From positions 434,001 through 498,000 of the forward strand of contig JAXLUM010000001.1 in NCBI GenBank assembly GCA_046329515.1: 64,000 nucleotides of DNA. Direction: 5' to 3'. Within the stretch, counting starts at the first letter, position 1. Each line of letters starts with the position of its first letter. The DNA is from Bog-950 sp046329515. GTDB taxonomy: Bacteria; Bacteroidota; Bacteroidia; Chitinophagales; LD1. The translations under genes were made by a program, and so were the position numbers. Below, piece by piece: positions 34,843 to 42,968 of the stretch. A model generated the notes under the pieces. The model was given only the letters and a program-made list of their open reading frames with translations. It was not told the DNA's origin and did no database searches.

Positions 34843-36414
34843 ATGGAAAGCTCCGAAAGCAATGAAGGCAATATAACTGCGGGAAAGAATATTACGTACT
34901 GGCTGGATTCGGTTGAGCCAATAAGCTATAGCCCCTTAGCGGAAAATATAGAAACGGATGTGGTAATTGTTGGTGGTGGCTTGGGCGGCATAAGCGTGGC
35001 TTATAACCTGATGCAAAGCGGTAAGCGTGTTGTATTGGTGGAAGATGGGAATATAGGCAGCGGCGAAACCGGAAGAACTACTGCCCACCTGGTTAATGCC
35101 CTTGATGACCGCTACCACCACTTAGAAAAGTTGTTTGGTGAAGGGGATATCAAGTTGATAGCAGAAAGCCACTCGGCAGCGATAGATTTTATAGAACAGA
35201 CCATACAACGTGAAGGCATTAGCTGCGATTTTATACGGGTTAACGGATATTTATTCCGCCACCCAAGCGATGAAGCGAACGCTTTGGAAAAGGAGTATGA
35301 AGCAGCGCGTAAAGCAGGTATAAATGTGGAGTTGCTAAAAGCTACTCCGGCTATTGCGCCTGACCAACCCTGCCTTCTATTTCCCCGGCAAGCACAGTTC
35401 CATCCCATGAAATATATGCATGGGTTATGCAAGGTAATTTTGGCAAAGGGCGGGAAACTGTTTACGCAAACCCATGCGAGCGAGATAAGCAGCGAAGGCA
35501 TTAAAACAGATAAAGGTTTTACCGTTAAGGCAAAGCACGTGGTAGTGGCCACCAATAGCCCCGTAAACAATAAATATGTAATGCATATGAAACAAGGTGG
35601 CTTTCGTACCTATGTTATTGGCTGCCTTATTAAAAAAGGATTAATACCTAATGCACTTTGGTGGGATACAGGAGACGTAGAGATGGATTCAAAAATTCCG
35701 CCTTACCACTACGTTAGGCTGCAACCTTATAACGACACCTATGATTTGCTGATTAGTGGCGGCGAGGACCATGCCACCGGCCTTACAGATAATGGTGTAC
35801 CTGAAGAGGAAAGATACACCCGTTTAATGCAATGGACTTCAAAGAGATTTCCGGTAGAGAGTTTAGTCTACAGCTGGAGCGGGCAGGTAATGGAGCCTAT
35901 GGATAGTATTGCGTATATAGGCCGGAACCCTTGGGATAAGGAGAATGTATATATAGTAACAGGTGATTCAGGTAATGGAATGACGCATTGCACTATAGCA
36001 GGAATATTAATTACTGACCTAATTAACGGCAAGGATAGCAAATGGGAAAAGCTTTACAGCCCTAAGCGGGGAATATTGAAGGCCAGCGGTACTTTCTTTA
36101 AAGAATTTTTTGGAGGCTTGGTTTCTTATTTAAAACAAAGACCTGAAGAACAGGATGCCGCTGTTTTAGCAGAAATAAAAAACGGGGAAGGCAAGAGCAT
36201 TAATTTGCAGGGAAGAAATGTGGGAGCGCACCGCGATGAAAACGGTAAACTGCATATTGTTTCTGCCGCCTGCACCCATTTAGGCTGCACTGTAAAATGG
36301 AATAATGATGAAAAAAGCTGGGACTGCCCATGCCACGGCAGCCGGTTTGCTTATGATGGCAGAGTACTGAATGGCCCGGCTATAAAAGACTTAGACAGTT
36401 TTAGCGAAATATAG
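34843..36414 (+). CDS. FAD-dependent oxidoreductase with C-terminal Rieske domain
   Basis: A 523-residue fusion. The N-terminal two-thirds is a DAO/GlpO-type FAD domain: dinucleotide motif VVIVGGGLGGISVAYNL (about 41-57), GSGETGRTTAHL, and a C-terminal flavin motif YIVTGDSGNGMTHC. The last ~90 residues are a Rieske [2Fe-2S] domain with ligands Cys477, His479, Cys495 and His498 (CTHLGC and CPCHGS). Cys482 and Cys497 sit where high-potential Rieske proteins have a disulfide. This DadA-Rieske architecture is widespread in bacteria but the electron donor and acceptor are not established. There is no signal peptide, so it is cytoplasmic. A perfect palindrome lies immediately upstream. rlmB follows 39 bases later. 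Confidence 0.9.
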   Translation: MESSESNEGNITAGKNITYWLDSVEPISYSPLAENIETDVVIVGGGLGGISVAYNLMQSGKRVVLVEDGNIGSGETGRTTAHLVNALDDRYHHLEKLFGEGDIKLIAESHSAAIDFIEQTIQREGISCDFIRVNGYLFRHPSDEANALEKEYEAARKAGINVELLKATPAIAPDQPCLLFPRQAQFHPMKYMHGLCKVILAKGGKLFTQTHASEISSEGIKTDKGFTVKAKHVVVATNSPVNNKYVMHMKQGGFRTYVIGCLIKKGLIPNALWWDTGDVEMDSKIPPYHYVRLQPYNDTYDLLISGGEDHATGLTDNGVPEEERYTRLMQWTSKRFPVESLVYSWSGQVMEPMDSIAYIGRNPWDKENVYIVTGDSGNGMTHCTIAGILITDLINGKDSKWEKLYSPKRGILKASGTFFKEFFGGLVSYLKQRPEEQDAAVLAEIKNGEGKSINLQGRNVGAHRDENGKLHIVSAACTHLGCTVKWNNDEKSWDCPCHGSRFAYDGRVLNGPAIKDLDSFSEI

Positions 36415-36453
36415 ACGCGGCAAGAAACTGTTGTCCTTTGTTATTTTTGGGCA

Positions 36454-37209
36454 ATGGCAAACCAATATTTCTGCATTTTCGGCCGTAAGCCCGTTATAGA
36501 AGCTATAACAGCCGGAAAGCGATTCGATAAAATTTTGATGCTTAAAGGAGCAACGGGTGACGAGGTAAAAACCATTCAAAATCTTGCGCGGCAAACGGAA
36601 ACGCCAATACAAAGCGTTCCAAAAGAAAAACTGGAAAGTGTAGTCCGCAAATATTCTAAGTATAAAGAAGCGAACCACCAGGGGGTTTTGGGCTTCCTTT
36701 CGATGGTGGACTATTATGCTATTGATGATGTGCTGAACAATTCTCTGTCAAAAGGAAAGAATCCTTTGTTTGTGGTGCTTGACGGCGTTACGGATGTAGG
36801 CAACTTTGGTGCTATTGCGCGGAGTGCCGAATGTTTGGGTGCCGATGCAGTGGTAATACCTGCTCAAGGGGCTGCCCAAATAAATGCAGAGGCCATGAAA
36901 GCCAGCGCCGGGGCCTTAAATAAAATTTTTGTTTGCCGCGAGAAAAGTTTGTTTACTGCTGTTAAGTTTTTGAAAGCAAGTGGTGTACGGGTTTATGGCG
37001 CTGATATGAAAGGCAGCGATGTAGGCAAGGTAGAATGGAATGTGCCAACTGCTATAATTTTGGGCAGCGAAGGTTATGGTATTTCAACAGAGTTGCTGAA
37101 ACTATGTGATGAAACCATAAGCATACCTATGAGTGGTACTATTGAAAGTTTAAACGTTAGTGTAAGCGCCGGTATTATTTTATACGAAGCAGCCCGGCAC
37201 AGAAAATAG
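36454..37209 (+). CDS. rlmB: RlmB-type 23S rRNA 2'-O-methyltransferase (TrmH/SPOUT family)
   Basis: A 251-residue SpoU methyltransferase. The N-terminal substrate-binding domain starts FCIFGRKPVIEAI, typical of RlmB. The knotted SPOUT domain carries motif 1 NFGAIARSAECLGADAVVIP, motif 2 ILGSEGYGIS and motif 3 IPMSGTIESLNVSVSAGIILYE. RlmB methylates the ribose of G2251 in E. coli 23S rRNA. TrmH-like relatives that modify tRNA are harder to exclude, but the extra N-terminal domain favours RlmB. Its stop codon (TAG 37207-37209) overlaps a GTG of the next gene, whose likely ATG is six bases later, so the two genes are probably co-transcribed. Confidence 0.9.
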   Translation: MANQYFCIFGRKPVIEAITAGKRFDKILMLKGATGDEVKTIQNLARQTETPIQSVPKEKLESVVRKYSKYKEANHQGVLGFLSMVDYYAIDDVLNNSLSKGKNPLFVVLDGVTDVGNFGAIARSAECLGADAVVIPAQGAAQINAEAMKASAGALNKIFVCREKSLFTAVKFLKASGVRVYGADMKGSDVGKVEWNVPTAIILGSEGYGISTELLKLCDETISIPMSGTIESLNVSVSAGIILYEAARHRK

Positions 37210-37214
37210 TGCAG

Positions 37215-38381
37215 ATGTTTAAGGCCGTTGAAGTTGCTACCAGGCAACATCAGGAAGATTTTCTTAGGCTTCCTTCTTTGATTTATAAGGAGGATAGCAA
37301 TTGGGTTGCCCCTTTAAAGCAGGACATTCAGAAAGTCTTCGATCCTACGAAAAATAAATTCTTTGAACACGGAGAATGTATCAGATGGATTTTAGTGGAT
37401 AGTAATGGCAATGTAGCAGGAAGGATTGCGGCCTTTATAAATAGGAATACGGCTTTTAACGAAGAACAACCAACAGGAGGCTGTGGCTTTTTTGAATGTA
37501 TAGATAATGCAGATGCCGCTTTTGTGTTGTTTGATGTTGCCATGACTTGGCTGCAAAACAAAGGCATGGAAGCCATGGATGGCCCCATAAACTTTGGCGA
37601 ACGAAATGCCTGGTGGGGTTTACTGGTTGAAGGGTTTACGCCCGGAACTTATCAAATGAATTATAATCCACCTTACTACAAGCGGTTGTTTGAGGCTTAT
37701 GGTTTTCAGGATTATTTTCAGCAATACAGTTACGGATTAAAAGTAAATGACGAGCGGCCTGAACGCTACACTGCAATTGTGGAACGGTTGAATAAAAGCG
37801 GAGATTATACCTACCGGCATGCCACAAAAGGCGAATGGAGGCAATACGCTGAAGATTTCAGGTCAGTATACAACCGCACATGGAAGTTTTTACCAAACTT
37901 TAAAGAGATGAGTGCAGAACAAGCATTGAATCTGTTCCGTTCCTTTAAACCGGTAATGATTGACTACCTTGCATGGTTTGCATATTATAAAGGAGAACCC
38001 GTAGCTATCTTTATAATGCTGCCGGAATTAAATGGCTGGTTTAAATATGTGCATGGCAATTTAAACTGGTGGGGGATACTGAAATTTTTATGGTTAAAGA
38101 CCTTTGATAAAAGTAACCGCAAAATTTTTGGGATAGTGTTTGGCGTAGTGCCTGAACATCAACGGAAGGGGGTAGAAGCATCAATTGTTTTAGCGGCTGA
38201 TAAGGTGGTGCGAAGTAAAAATCGATGGGATGAAATTGAATTGACGTGGGTGGGAGATTTTAACACGAGAATGAACCGTACTTGCGAAGCCCTTGGCGGT
38301 AAAATTGTAAAACGGCACGTTACTTACAGAAAGTTGTTTAATGCTAACAGGCCTTTTAAACGCCATGCTGTAATTGAATAA
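37215..38381 (+). CDS. GNAT-like acetyltransferase-family protein, unknown substrate
   Basis: A 388-residue cytoplasmic protein. I use the ATG at 37215; a GTG at 37209 overlapping the rlmB stop is the alternative. The N-terminal part (DFLRLPSLIYKEDSNWVAPL, KNKFFEHGECIRWILVDSNGNVAGRIAAFIN) has the look of a GNAT fold. A distinctive GPINFGERNAWWGLLVEGF segment sits near residues 118-136, and a second GNAT-like piece (GEPVAIFIMLPELN, IVFGVVPEHQRKGVEASIVL) around 255-330. VVPEHQRKGVEA resembles the acetyl-CoA loop (V-x-P-x-x-Q-x-x-G-x-A). It may be a double-GNAT protein. Proteins of this type are common in Bacteroidota but uncharacterised as far as I know. Confidence 0.7.
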   Translation: MFKAVEVATRQHQEDFLRLPSLIYKEDSNWVAPLKQDIQKVFDPTKNKFFEHGECIRWILVDSNGNVAGRIAAFINRNTAFNEEQPTGGCGFFECIDNADAAFVLFDVAMTWLQNKGMEAMDGPINFGERNAWWGLLVEGFTPGTYQMNYNPPYYKRLFEAYGFQDYFQQYSYGLKVNDERPERYTAIVERLNKSGDYTYRHATKGEWRQYAEDFRSVYNRTWKFLPNFKEMSAEQALNLFRSFKPVMIDYLAWFAYYKGEPVAIFIMLPELNGWFKYVHGNLNWWGILKFLWLKTFDKSNRKIFGIVFGVVPEHQRKGVEASIVLAADKVVRSKNRWDEIELTWVGDFNTRMNRTCEALGGKIVKRHVTYRKLFNANRPFKRHAVIE

Positions 38382-38547
38382 GAGTTTAATTACTATTGTT
38401 GTTTAAAAATCAGTGTTTTATACGGTAGAAATATATTATTGAGTTCTTTTAAAATGCTTGCAGTTTATAACCGTTATTAATATGCATGCAGGCTCATAAG
38501 CTTCTATAAATGCATACATTCGTTATTGGAATTAATAGATGAGATAA

Positions 38548-39786
38548 ATGATAAAATTTGAACAGCATACATTGGCCAATGGTTTAAAGGTGATAGTTCA
38601 CGAGGATCATACCACCTCTATGGCCGCAGTAAATATTCTGTATAAGGTTGGTTCGCGCGATGAACAGGCAGAGCAAACAGGCTTTGCGCATTTGTTTGAA
38701 CACTTCATGTTTGAGGGTTCAGTAAACATACCTGAGTTTGATACACCGCTGCAAAATGCCGGTGGAGAGAACAACGCCTTTACCTCAAGTGATATAACCA
38801 ATTACTACGATATTCTGCCTGCAGCTAACCTTGAAACCGCCTTTTGGTTGGAAAGTGACCGAATGATGAGCCTGGCATTTGAGGATGAAAGCCTGAATAC
38901 GCAGAAGAATGTGGTAATGGAAGAGTTTAAGGAACACTACATAAACCAGCCTTATGGCGATGTTTGGCATAAAATGACTGATTTGGCTTATAAGGTGCAT
39001 CCTTATCGTTGGCCGGTAATTGGTAAAAACCTATCGCACATTGAGCATGTTCAAATGCAAAGCGCCAAAGACTTTTTCTTTAAATATTACAGACCTAATA
39101 ATGCTGTTTTGGTTGTAGCAGGGGATGTTAGACCGGCAGATGTATTTAAACTGGCGGATAAATGGTTTGGAGAAATACCTGCCGGACCTGAAATAAGCAG
39201 GGCGATACCCCAGGAACCGGCACAACAGGAGGCAAGAATGCTGGATGTATATGCCAAGGTACCGGTGAATGCCTTGTATAAGGCCTATAAAATGAGTGCA
39301 CGTAAGGATGCAGGTTATTATGCTGCAGATTTACTAAGAGATATTTTAAGCACAGGAGATTCATCGCGGCTTTACCATGAACTGGTTAAAGAAAAAAAGC
39401 TTTTCAGCAGTATAAGTGCCTATTCAACCGAAACTGTGGATGCCGGCTTGTTTATGGTTGATGGCAAACTTAACCCCGGGGTTAGCATGGAAGAGGCCGA
39501 TAACGCCGTTAAGGAAGTTTTGCAGAAGATGGTGGATGAAAAGGTGAGCCAGCAGGAGTTGGAGAAAGTTAAAAATAAAATTGAATCGTACTTGTTGTTT
39601 GGTGAAACCAATATTTTGAACAGGGCGATGAATCTTGCCTATTTTGAAATGTTGGGCGATGCCAATGATGTGAACCTTGAAATTGAAAAGTATTTAAATG
39701 TTACGCCTGAACAAATGCAGCAGGCCGCAGCTGCTATATTTAAGGATGAGAACAGCAGTACCATACGTTATTTCAGTAAAAATTAA
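38548..39786 (+). CDS. M16B-family zinc peptidase, catalytic subunit
   Basis: A 412-residue pitrilysin-family protease. The inverted zinc motif HxxEH is present as His48-Leu-Phe-Glu51-His52. The third ligand glutamate is expected about 76 residues later, and Glu129 in NVVMEEFKEH fits. The C-terminal half has the M16 pseudo-repeat without the zinc site. There is no signal peptide, which suggests a cytoplasmic enzyme, as in two-subunit bacterial M16B systems. The next gene, 35 bases downstream, encodes the partner lacking the metal site. Together they should form a clam-shell heterodimer degrading short peptides. The 165 bases upstream show no clear promoter. Confidence 0.92.
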   Translation: MIKFEQHTLANGLKVIVHEDHTTSMAAVNILYKVGSRDEQAEQTGFAHLFEHFMFEGSVNIPEFDTPLQNAGGENNAFTSSDITNYYDILPAANLETAFWLESDRMMSLAFEDESLNTQKNVVMEEFKEHYINQPYGDVWHKMTDLAYKVHPYRWPVIGKNLSHIEHVQMQSAKDFFFKYYRPNNAVLVVAGDVRPADVFKLADKWFGEIPAGPEISRAIPQEPAQQEARMLDVYAKVPVNALYKAYKMSARKDAGYYAADLLRDILSTGDSSRLYHELVKEKKLFSSISAYSTETVDAGLFMVDGKLNPGVSMEEADNAVKEVLQKMVDEKVSQQELEKVKNKIESYLLFGETNILNRAMNLAYFEMLGDANDVNLEIEKYLNVTPEQMQQAAAAIFKDENSSTIRYFSKN

Positions 39787-39821
39787 AGAGTAATGACCGT
39801 TGAAGGTCTTATATAGTATAT

Positions 39822-41093
39822 ATGAACAGAGCTATTGAACCGCCAATAAATACGATTACGGAAATTTCTTTGCCGAGCGTTGATGTGCGCACCCTGGACA
39901 ATGGTGTGCCCGTTTATATGATAAATGCAGGCGGGCAGGAGGTAGTGAAACTTGAATTGCTTTTTAAGGCTGGCAAGTGGTACGAAGAAAAAAATCTTGT
40001 AGCGGACCTTACAAACCGCATGTTACGTGAGGGTGCTGCCGGTAAAACAGCTAAGCAAATAGCTGATGTTTTTGATTACTATGGAACTAATGTAAACTAC
40101 GGCGCTGCTTTTGAAACCGCTGGTGTTGTAATGTATTCACTTAGCCGCAATGCCGGCAAAGTTTTGCCTTTGCTGGCAGAAATATTTACTGAGGCCGATT
40201 TTCCTGAAAAGGAACTGGGTATTGTAGTAAATAACCGAAAGCAAAGGTTGGCGGTAGAAATGGAAAAGAATGATTTTTTGGCGAACCGTGCTTTTGTGAG
40301 TGCATTGTTTGGCAAAACGCATCCATACGGCAGGGTAACCGAACCGGGGGATTTTGATGCTTTCAATACAAAAGACCTTCGTGATTTCTATAAACGTTAT
40401 TATAATGCCGCGAACCTTGTTTTAATTGTTTCCGGCAAGTTTGATGAGAGCGTGTTTTCTGATTTAAACAAATATTTTGGCAGCAAAAGCTGGTTAGGTT
40501 TAAAGGCTCCGGATACTATTAATTATCCCATCCAATCAGCCAGCGAGCTTGTATTACATACTGAGAAAGCAGATTCTGTTCAAAGCGCAGTTATTTGCGG
40601 TAACCTAAGCATAAATAAATATCATCCTGATTTTCAAAAACTTTCGGTACTAAATACTGTTTTTGGCGGCTACTTTGGTTCGCGCTTAATGAGTAACATA
40701 CGCGAGGAGAAAGGATACACGTATGGAATTTATTCCTCTTTTGTTTCTTATCCTCATCACGGATTTATGGAAATTGCAGCGGAAGTAGGTAAGGACGTGC
40801 GACAATCGACCTTAAATGAGATTGAGAAAGAAATTAACACAATACGGACAGAGCTTATAGCCGAAGAAGAGCTGGAGATTGTGAAGAACTATATGTGCGG
40901 TAAAATACTGCGCAGTGTAGACGGGCCATTAAAATATTCCGAAACACTTAAGGGATTGATTATTTACAACCAGGATGCCTCTTATATAAGAGAGTTATTG
41001 CAAACCATCCGTTCAGTTACTGCTGCTGAGTTATTGGAGTTAGCTAAAGTCTATTTTGACTTTGATAAAATGTACAAAGTAACCGTGGGTTAG
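39822..41093 (+). CDS. M16B-family peptidase, non-catalytic partner subunit
   Basis: A 423-residue M16 homologue. At the position of HxxEH the sequence reads LTNRMLREGAAG, so the zinc site is lost. The C-terminal domain keeps the R/Y-type substrate-binding segment SNIREEKGYTYGIYSSF. In two-gene M16B proteases the active site is completed by such a partner's C-terminal residues. It is directly downstream and co-directional with the zinc-bearing subunit, so the two are surely an operon. No signal peptide. An AT-rich stretch of ~106 bases separates it from the next gene. Confidence 0.9.
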   Translation: MNRAIEPPINTITEISLPSVDVRTLDNGVPVYMINAGGQEVVKLELLFKAGKWYEEKNLVADLTNRMLREGAAGKTAKQIADVFDYYGTNVNYGAAFETAGVVMYSLSRNAGKVLPLLAEIFTEADFPEKELGIVVNNRKQRLAVEMEKNDFLANRAFVSALFGKTHPYGRVTEPGDFDAFNTKDLRDFYKRYYNAANLVLIVSGKFDESVFSDLNKYFGSKSWLGLKAPDTINYPIQSASELVLHTEKADSVQSAVICGNLSINKYHPDFQKLSVLNTVFGGYFGSRLMSNIREEKGYTYGIYSSFVSYPHHGFMEIAAEVGKDVRQSTLNEIEKEINTIRTELIAEEELEIVKNYMCGKILRSVDGPLKYSETLKGLIIYNQDASYIRELLQTIRSVTAAELLELAKVYFDFDKMYKVTVG

Positions 41094-41138
41094 GCGGTTA
41101 TTAATCAAGATTCATAATATATTTAATAATTCATAATG

Positions 41139-41157
41139 AATTGAAACCTTTTCAATT
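41139..41157. promoter_or_regulatory. Inverted repeat upstream of the 175-residue unknown gene
   Basis: AATTGAAA (41139-41146) and TTTCAATT (41150-41157) are perfectly complementary around CCT, in a very AT-rich 106-base spacer. No T tract follows, so an operator or a 5' hairpin is as likely as a terminator for the M16 pair. Confidence 0.35.
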
Positions 41158-41199
41158 GTAATAAGTATATATATTACTGAACTAAAAACAATAAAAGAT

Positions 41200-41727
41200 A
41201 TGAGCTACTCCTCAGAATTTATTAGCGGTATGGAAAAAATGTGGATTGCTTCTAAAGGCGATCAATTGCAGTTGTTTATTAATGAAGATGCCAAACTTTC
41301 CATTGCACAGGACACAAATGAATGTTTCAATCTGTATGTATCTCCGGCAACCGGAGGATATGATGTGTATTACGAGTCGTCTACATCAGACCATACACCA
41401 ACTGCCAGTGATGTAAGAAAAGTAGCGGCCCTTAACGGTGAAGAAACGTTGCAAATGAGCGGCGGGAATTACGATTCCTTACCTGTTATAATTGGTGAAG
41501 ATGATATACGTTATGGAACGCCTGTAAGCCCTGACACGGTAAAGTTTAATTTGTTAGAAATAGAGGTAGTTATTTGTGTTAAGTACGCTTTGTACAATTG
41601 GGGCACCGGAAACACCGCAGACTATCGTAACACGGCCAGTATTAAAATTACCAAGCCGAGTCCAAGTACCGAGTCGGACTGTGCTTATCTCCCTAAACAA
41701 TCATTCTGTTACTGCAATAATTGCTAA
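41200..41727 (+). CDS. Unknown 175-residue protein with cysteine tail, coupled to deiminase-like gene
   Basis: A soluble protein with no signal peptide and no family that I recognise. The middle (CFNLYVSPATGGYDVYYES, then LPVIIGEDDIRYG, then NLLEIEVVICVKYALYNWG) alternates strands, suggesting a beta-sandwich. The C-terminus is unusual: SDCAYLPKQSFCYCNNC, with four cysteines in 16 residues, as in a metal-binding or disulfide-linked tail. Its stop (41725-41727) overlaps the start of the next gene, so the two are translationally coupled and probably work together. Possible roles, all speculative: a substrate, a chaperone or a non-catalytic domain of the deiminase-like protein. Confidence 0.65.
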   Translation: MSYSSEFISGMEKMWIASKGDQLQLFINEDAKLSIAQDTNECFNLYVSPATGGYDVYYESSTSDHTPTASDVRKVAALNGEETLQMSGGNYDSLPVIIGEDDIRYGTPVSPDTVKFNLLEIEVVICVKYALYNWGTGNTADYRNTASIKITKPSPSTESDCAYLPKQSFCYCNNC

Positions 41728-42968
41728 AAGTGGGCCGAGCCCAAATAAGGGTAGAAAACTTTACCGGTAAACCAATATGCGCACTTGTTTGTAGTGTATT
41801 GAATGGCGGTGATGTTCGGTTACAGATGCCCTTTATCAAGCATTTTGCTGATAAACATTTTTTTCTGCTATACTTTAATTCGGTTCATTACTATCCATCC
41901 GTTTTAAAATACATTGTTGAGCATCGTGAAGATTTTAGTGCCTTTTTACCGGTTCTGCCGGATGGCATCGAATCTTTACGATTCTTTTTTAAGGAGGAGG
42001 ATAGAAACATAAGCCTGCACGAAGCTGTAATTGACAAATACTTACGAAGTGTTTTACAAAAAGAATATGCGCGTATAACAACCTGTTACCTTTCAATGCA
42101 GGAGGGGATGAAACCCGGAGGTGGCGTTGGCTTTATTCGAGATGTTTTTTTTAGAACTGCCGAAGGCTCTATGTTAGCCTTAATAAATGAGCGTTCCTTG
42201 ATGAGGAATGCATTTAGTAATACCCCATACCTGGAATTGTTAAACTGCGATTCAACCCTGGTAAACGGTGGTTTTTGGGTAGGGCCGGATTATTTGCTTG
42301 TAGGTGTTTCAGAATTTATGAGAAGCGGTACGTTGCGCGTATTAGATAAGGACAAGCAGATTAGATTGCAGACTGAATTAAGTAAGCATTTTATAAATGC
42401 CCGCGATTTCCCGATTATCTGGCTGCAAGCTGAACCCGCAGTCAACTATGCCGGTTTGTCAAACTACTTTCCTTTTGCCGGCCACCTGGATGACTTTCTG
42501 TGTCCGATAAAAACAGAAACGAGTAGTGATATTTATTTGTATGCTGATTTAGACCCCGCCTATTATTGCGGATTGGGGGATGCCCTTTCCCCGGGAATTG
42601 TTGAGCTGCAGCAGCCTTTGTTAGCAAATATTGAAATGCAACTGACTGGCGTACTTAAATTAAAAGGTAGAGTTTTGGAGGCTGTAAAAATCCCTGTATT
42701 GTGGGATGACGCAGCATTTTACCCTTATACCAATTGTATAGTCGACTACGATGCGGGGGCAACTATATTGAATATGCCTAGCTACCGCGTAAGGGATGAT
42801 GACCGTTTTAACAGGGTCTCAGGTTTATGTGAACTGGAAATTGAAAGACGAATAGCCAAACGTTTTGGCCAAAGTGTGGTAATCAGATGGGTGAAGGATT
42901 ATAATTTTACTGATTCCGTTCGTTCTGCTAAAGGTTCCCTGCATTGCCTTATAAGTGCTGTATACTAA
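41721..42968 (+). CDS. Guanidine-modifying enzyme, agmatine/peptidyl-arginine deiminase-like
   Basis: A 415-residue protein with a divergent but complete set of deiminase landmarks in the right order: Asp141 in GFIRDVFF (like W-x-R-D), LVNGGFWVG (182-184, the E/N-G-G strand), His255 and Asp257 in FAGHLDDF, YTNCIVDYDAGATILNMPSY (the Y-x-N...N-G-x-x-I-x-P segment), and Cys409 in GSLHCLIS near the C-terminus (like G-N-I-H-C). This matches the Asp-His-Asp-Cys arrangement of agmatine deiminase and P. gingivalis PPAD. It should hydrolyse a guanidine to a ureido group, or be an amidinotransferase relative. There is no signal peptide, so it differs from secreted PPAD. The start is TTG 41721 or GTG 41730, overlapping the previous stop. 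Confidence 0.7.
   Translation: MLKVGRAQIRVENFTGKPICALVCSVLNGGDVRLQMPFIKHFADKHFFLLYFNSVHYYPSVLKYIVEHREDFSAFLPVLPDGIESLRFFFKEEDRNISLHEAVIDKYLRSVLQKEYARITTCYLSMQEGMKPGGGVGFIRDVFFRTAEGSMLALINERSLMRNAFSNTPYLELLNCDSTLVNGGFWVGPDYLLVGVSEFMRSGTLRVLDKDKQIRLQTELSKHFINARDFPIIWLQAEPAVNYAGLSNYFPFAGHLDDFLCPIKTETSSDIYLYADLDPAYYCGLGDALSPGIVELQQPLLANIEMQLTGVLKLKGRVLEAVKIPVLWDDAAFYPYTNCIVDYDAGATILNMPSYRVRDDDRFNRVSGLCELEIERRIAKRFGQSVVIRWVKDYNFTDSVRSAKGSLHCLISAVY

Noticed and set aside
36442..36449. TATTTTTG matching the -7 promoter consensus before rlmB
   Set aside because: It lies only four bases before the ATG, so transcription would start inside the gene, and no TTTG box is 19 bases upstream. Co-transcription with the FAD-Rieske gene is more likely.
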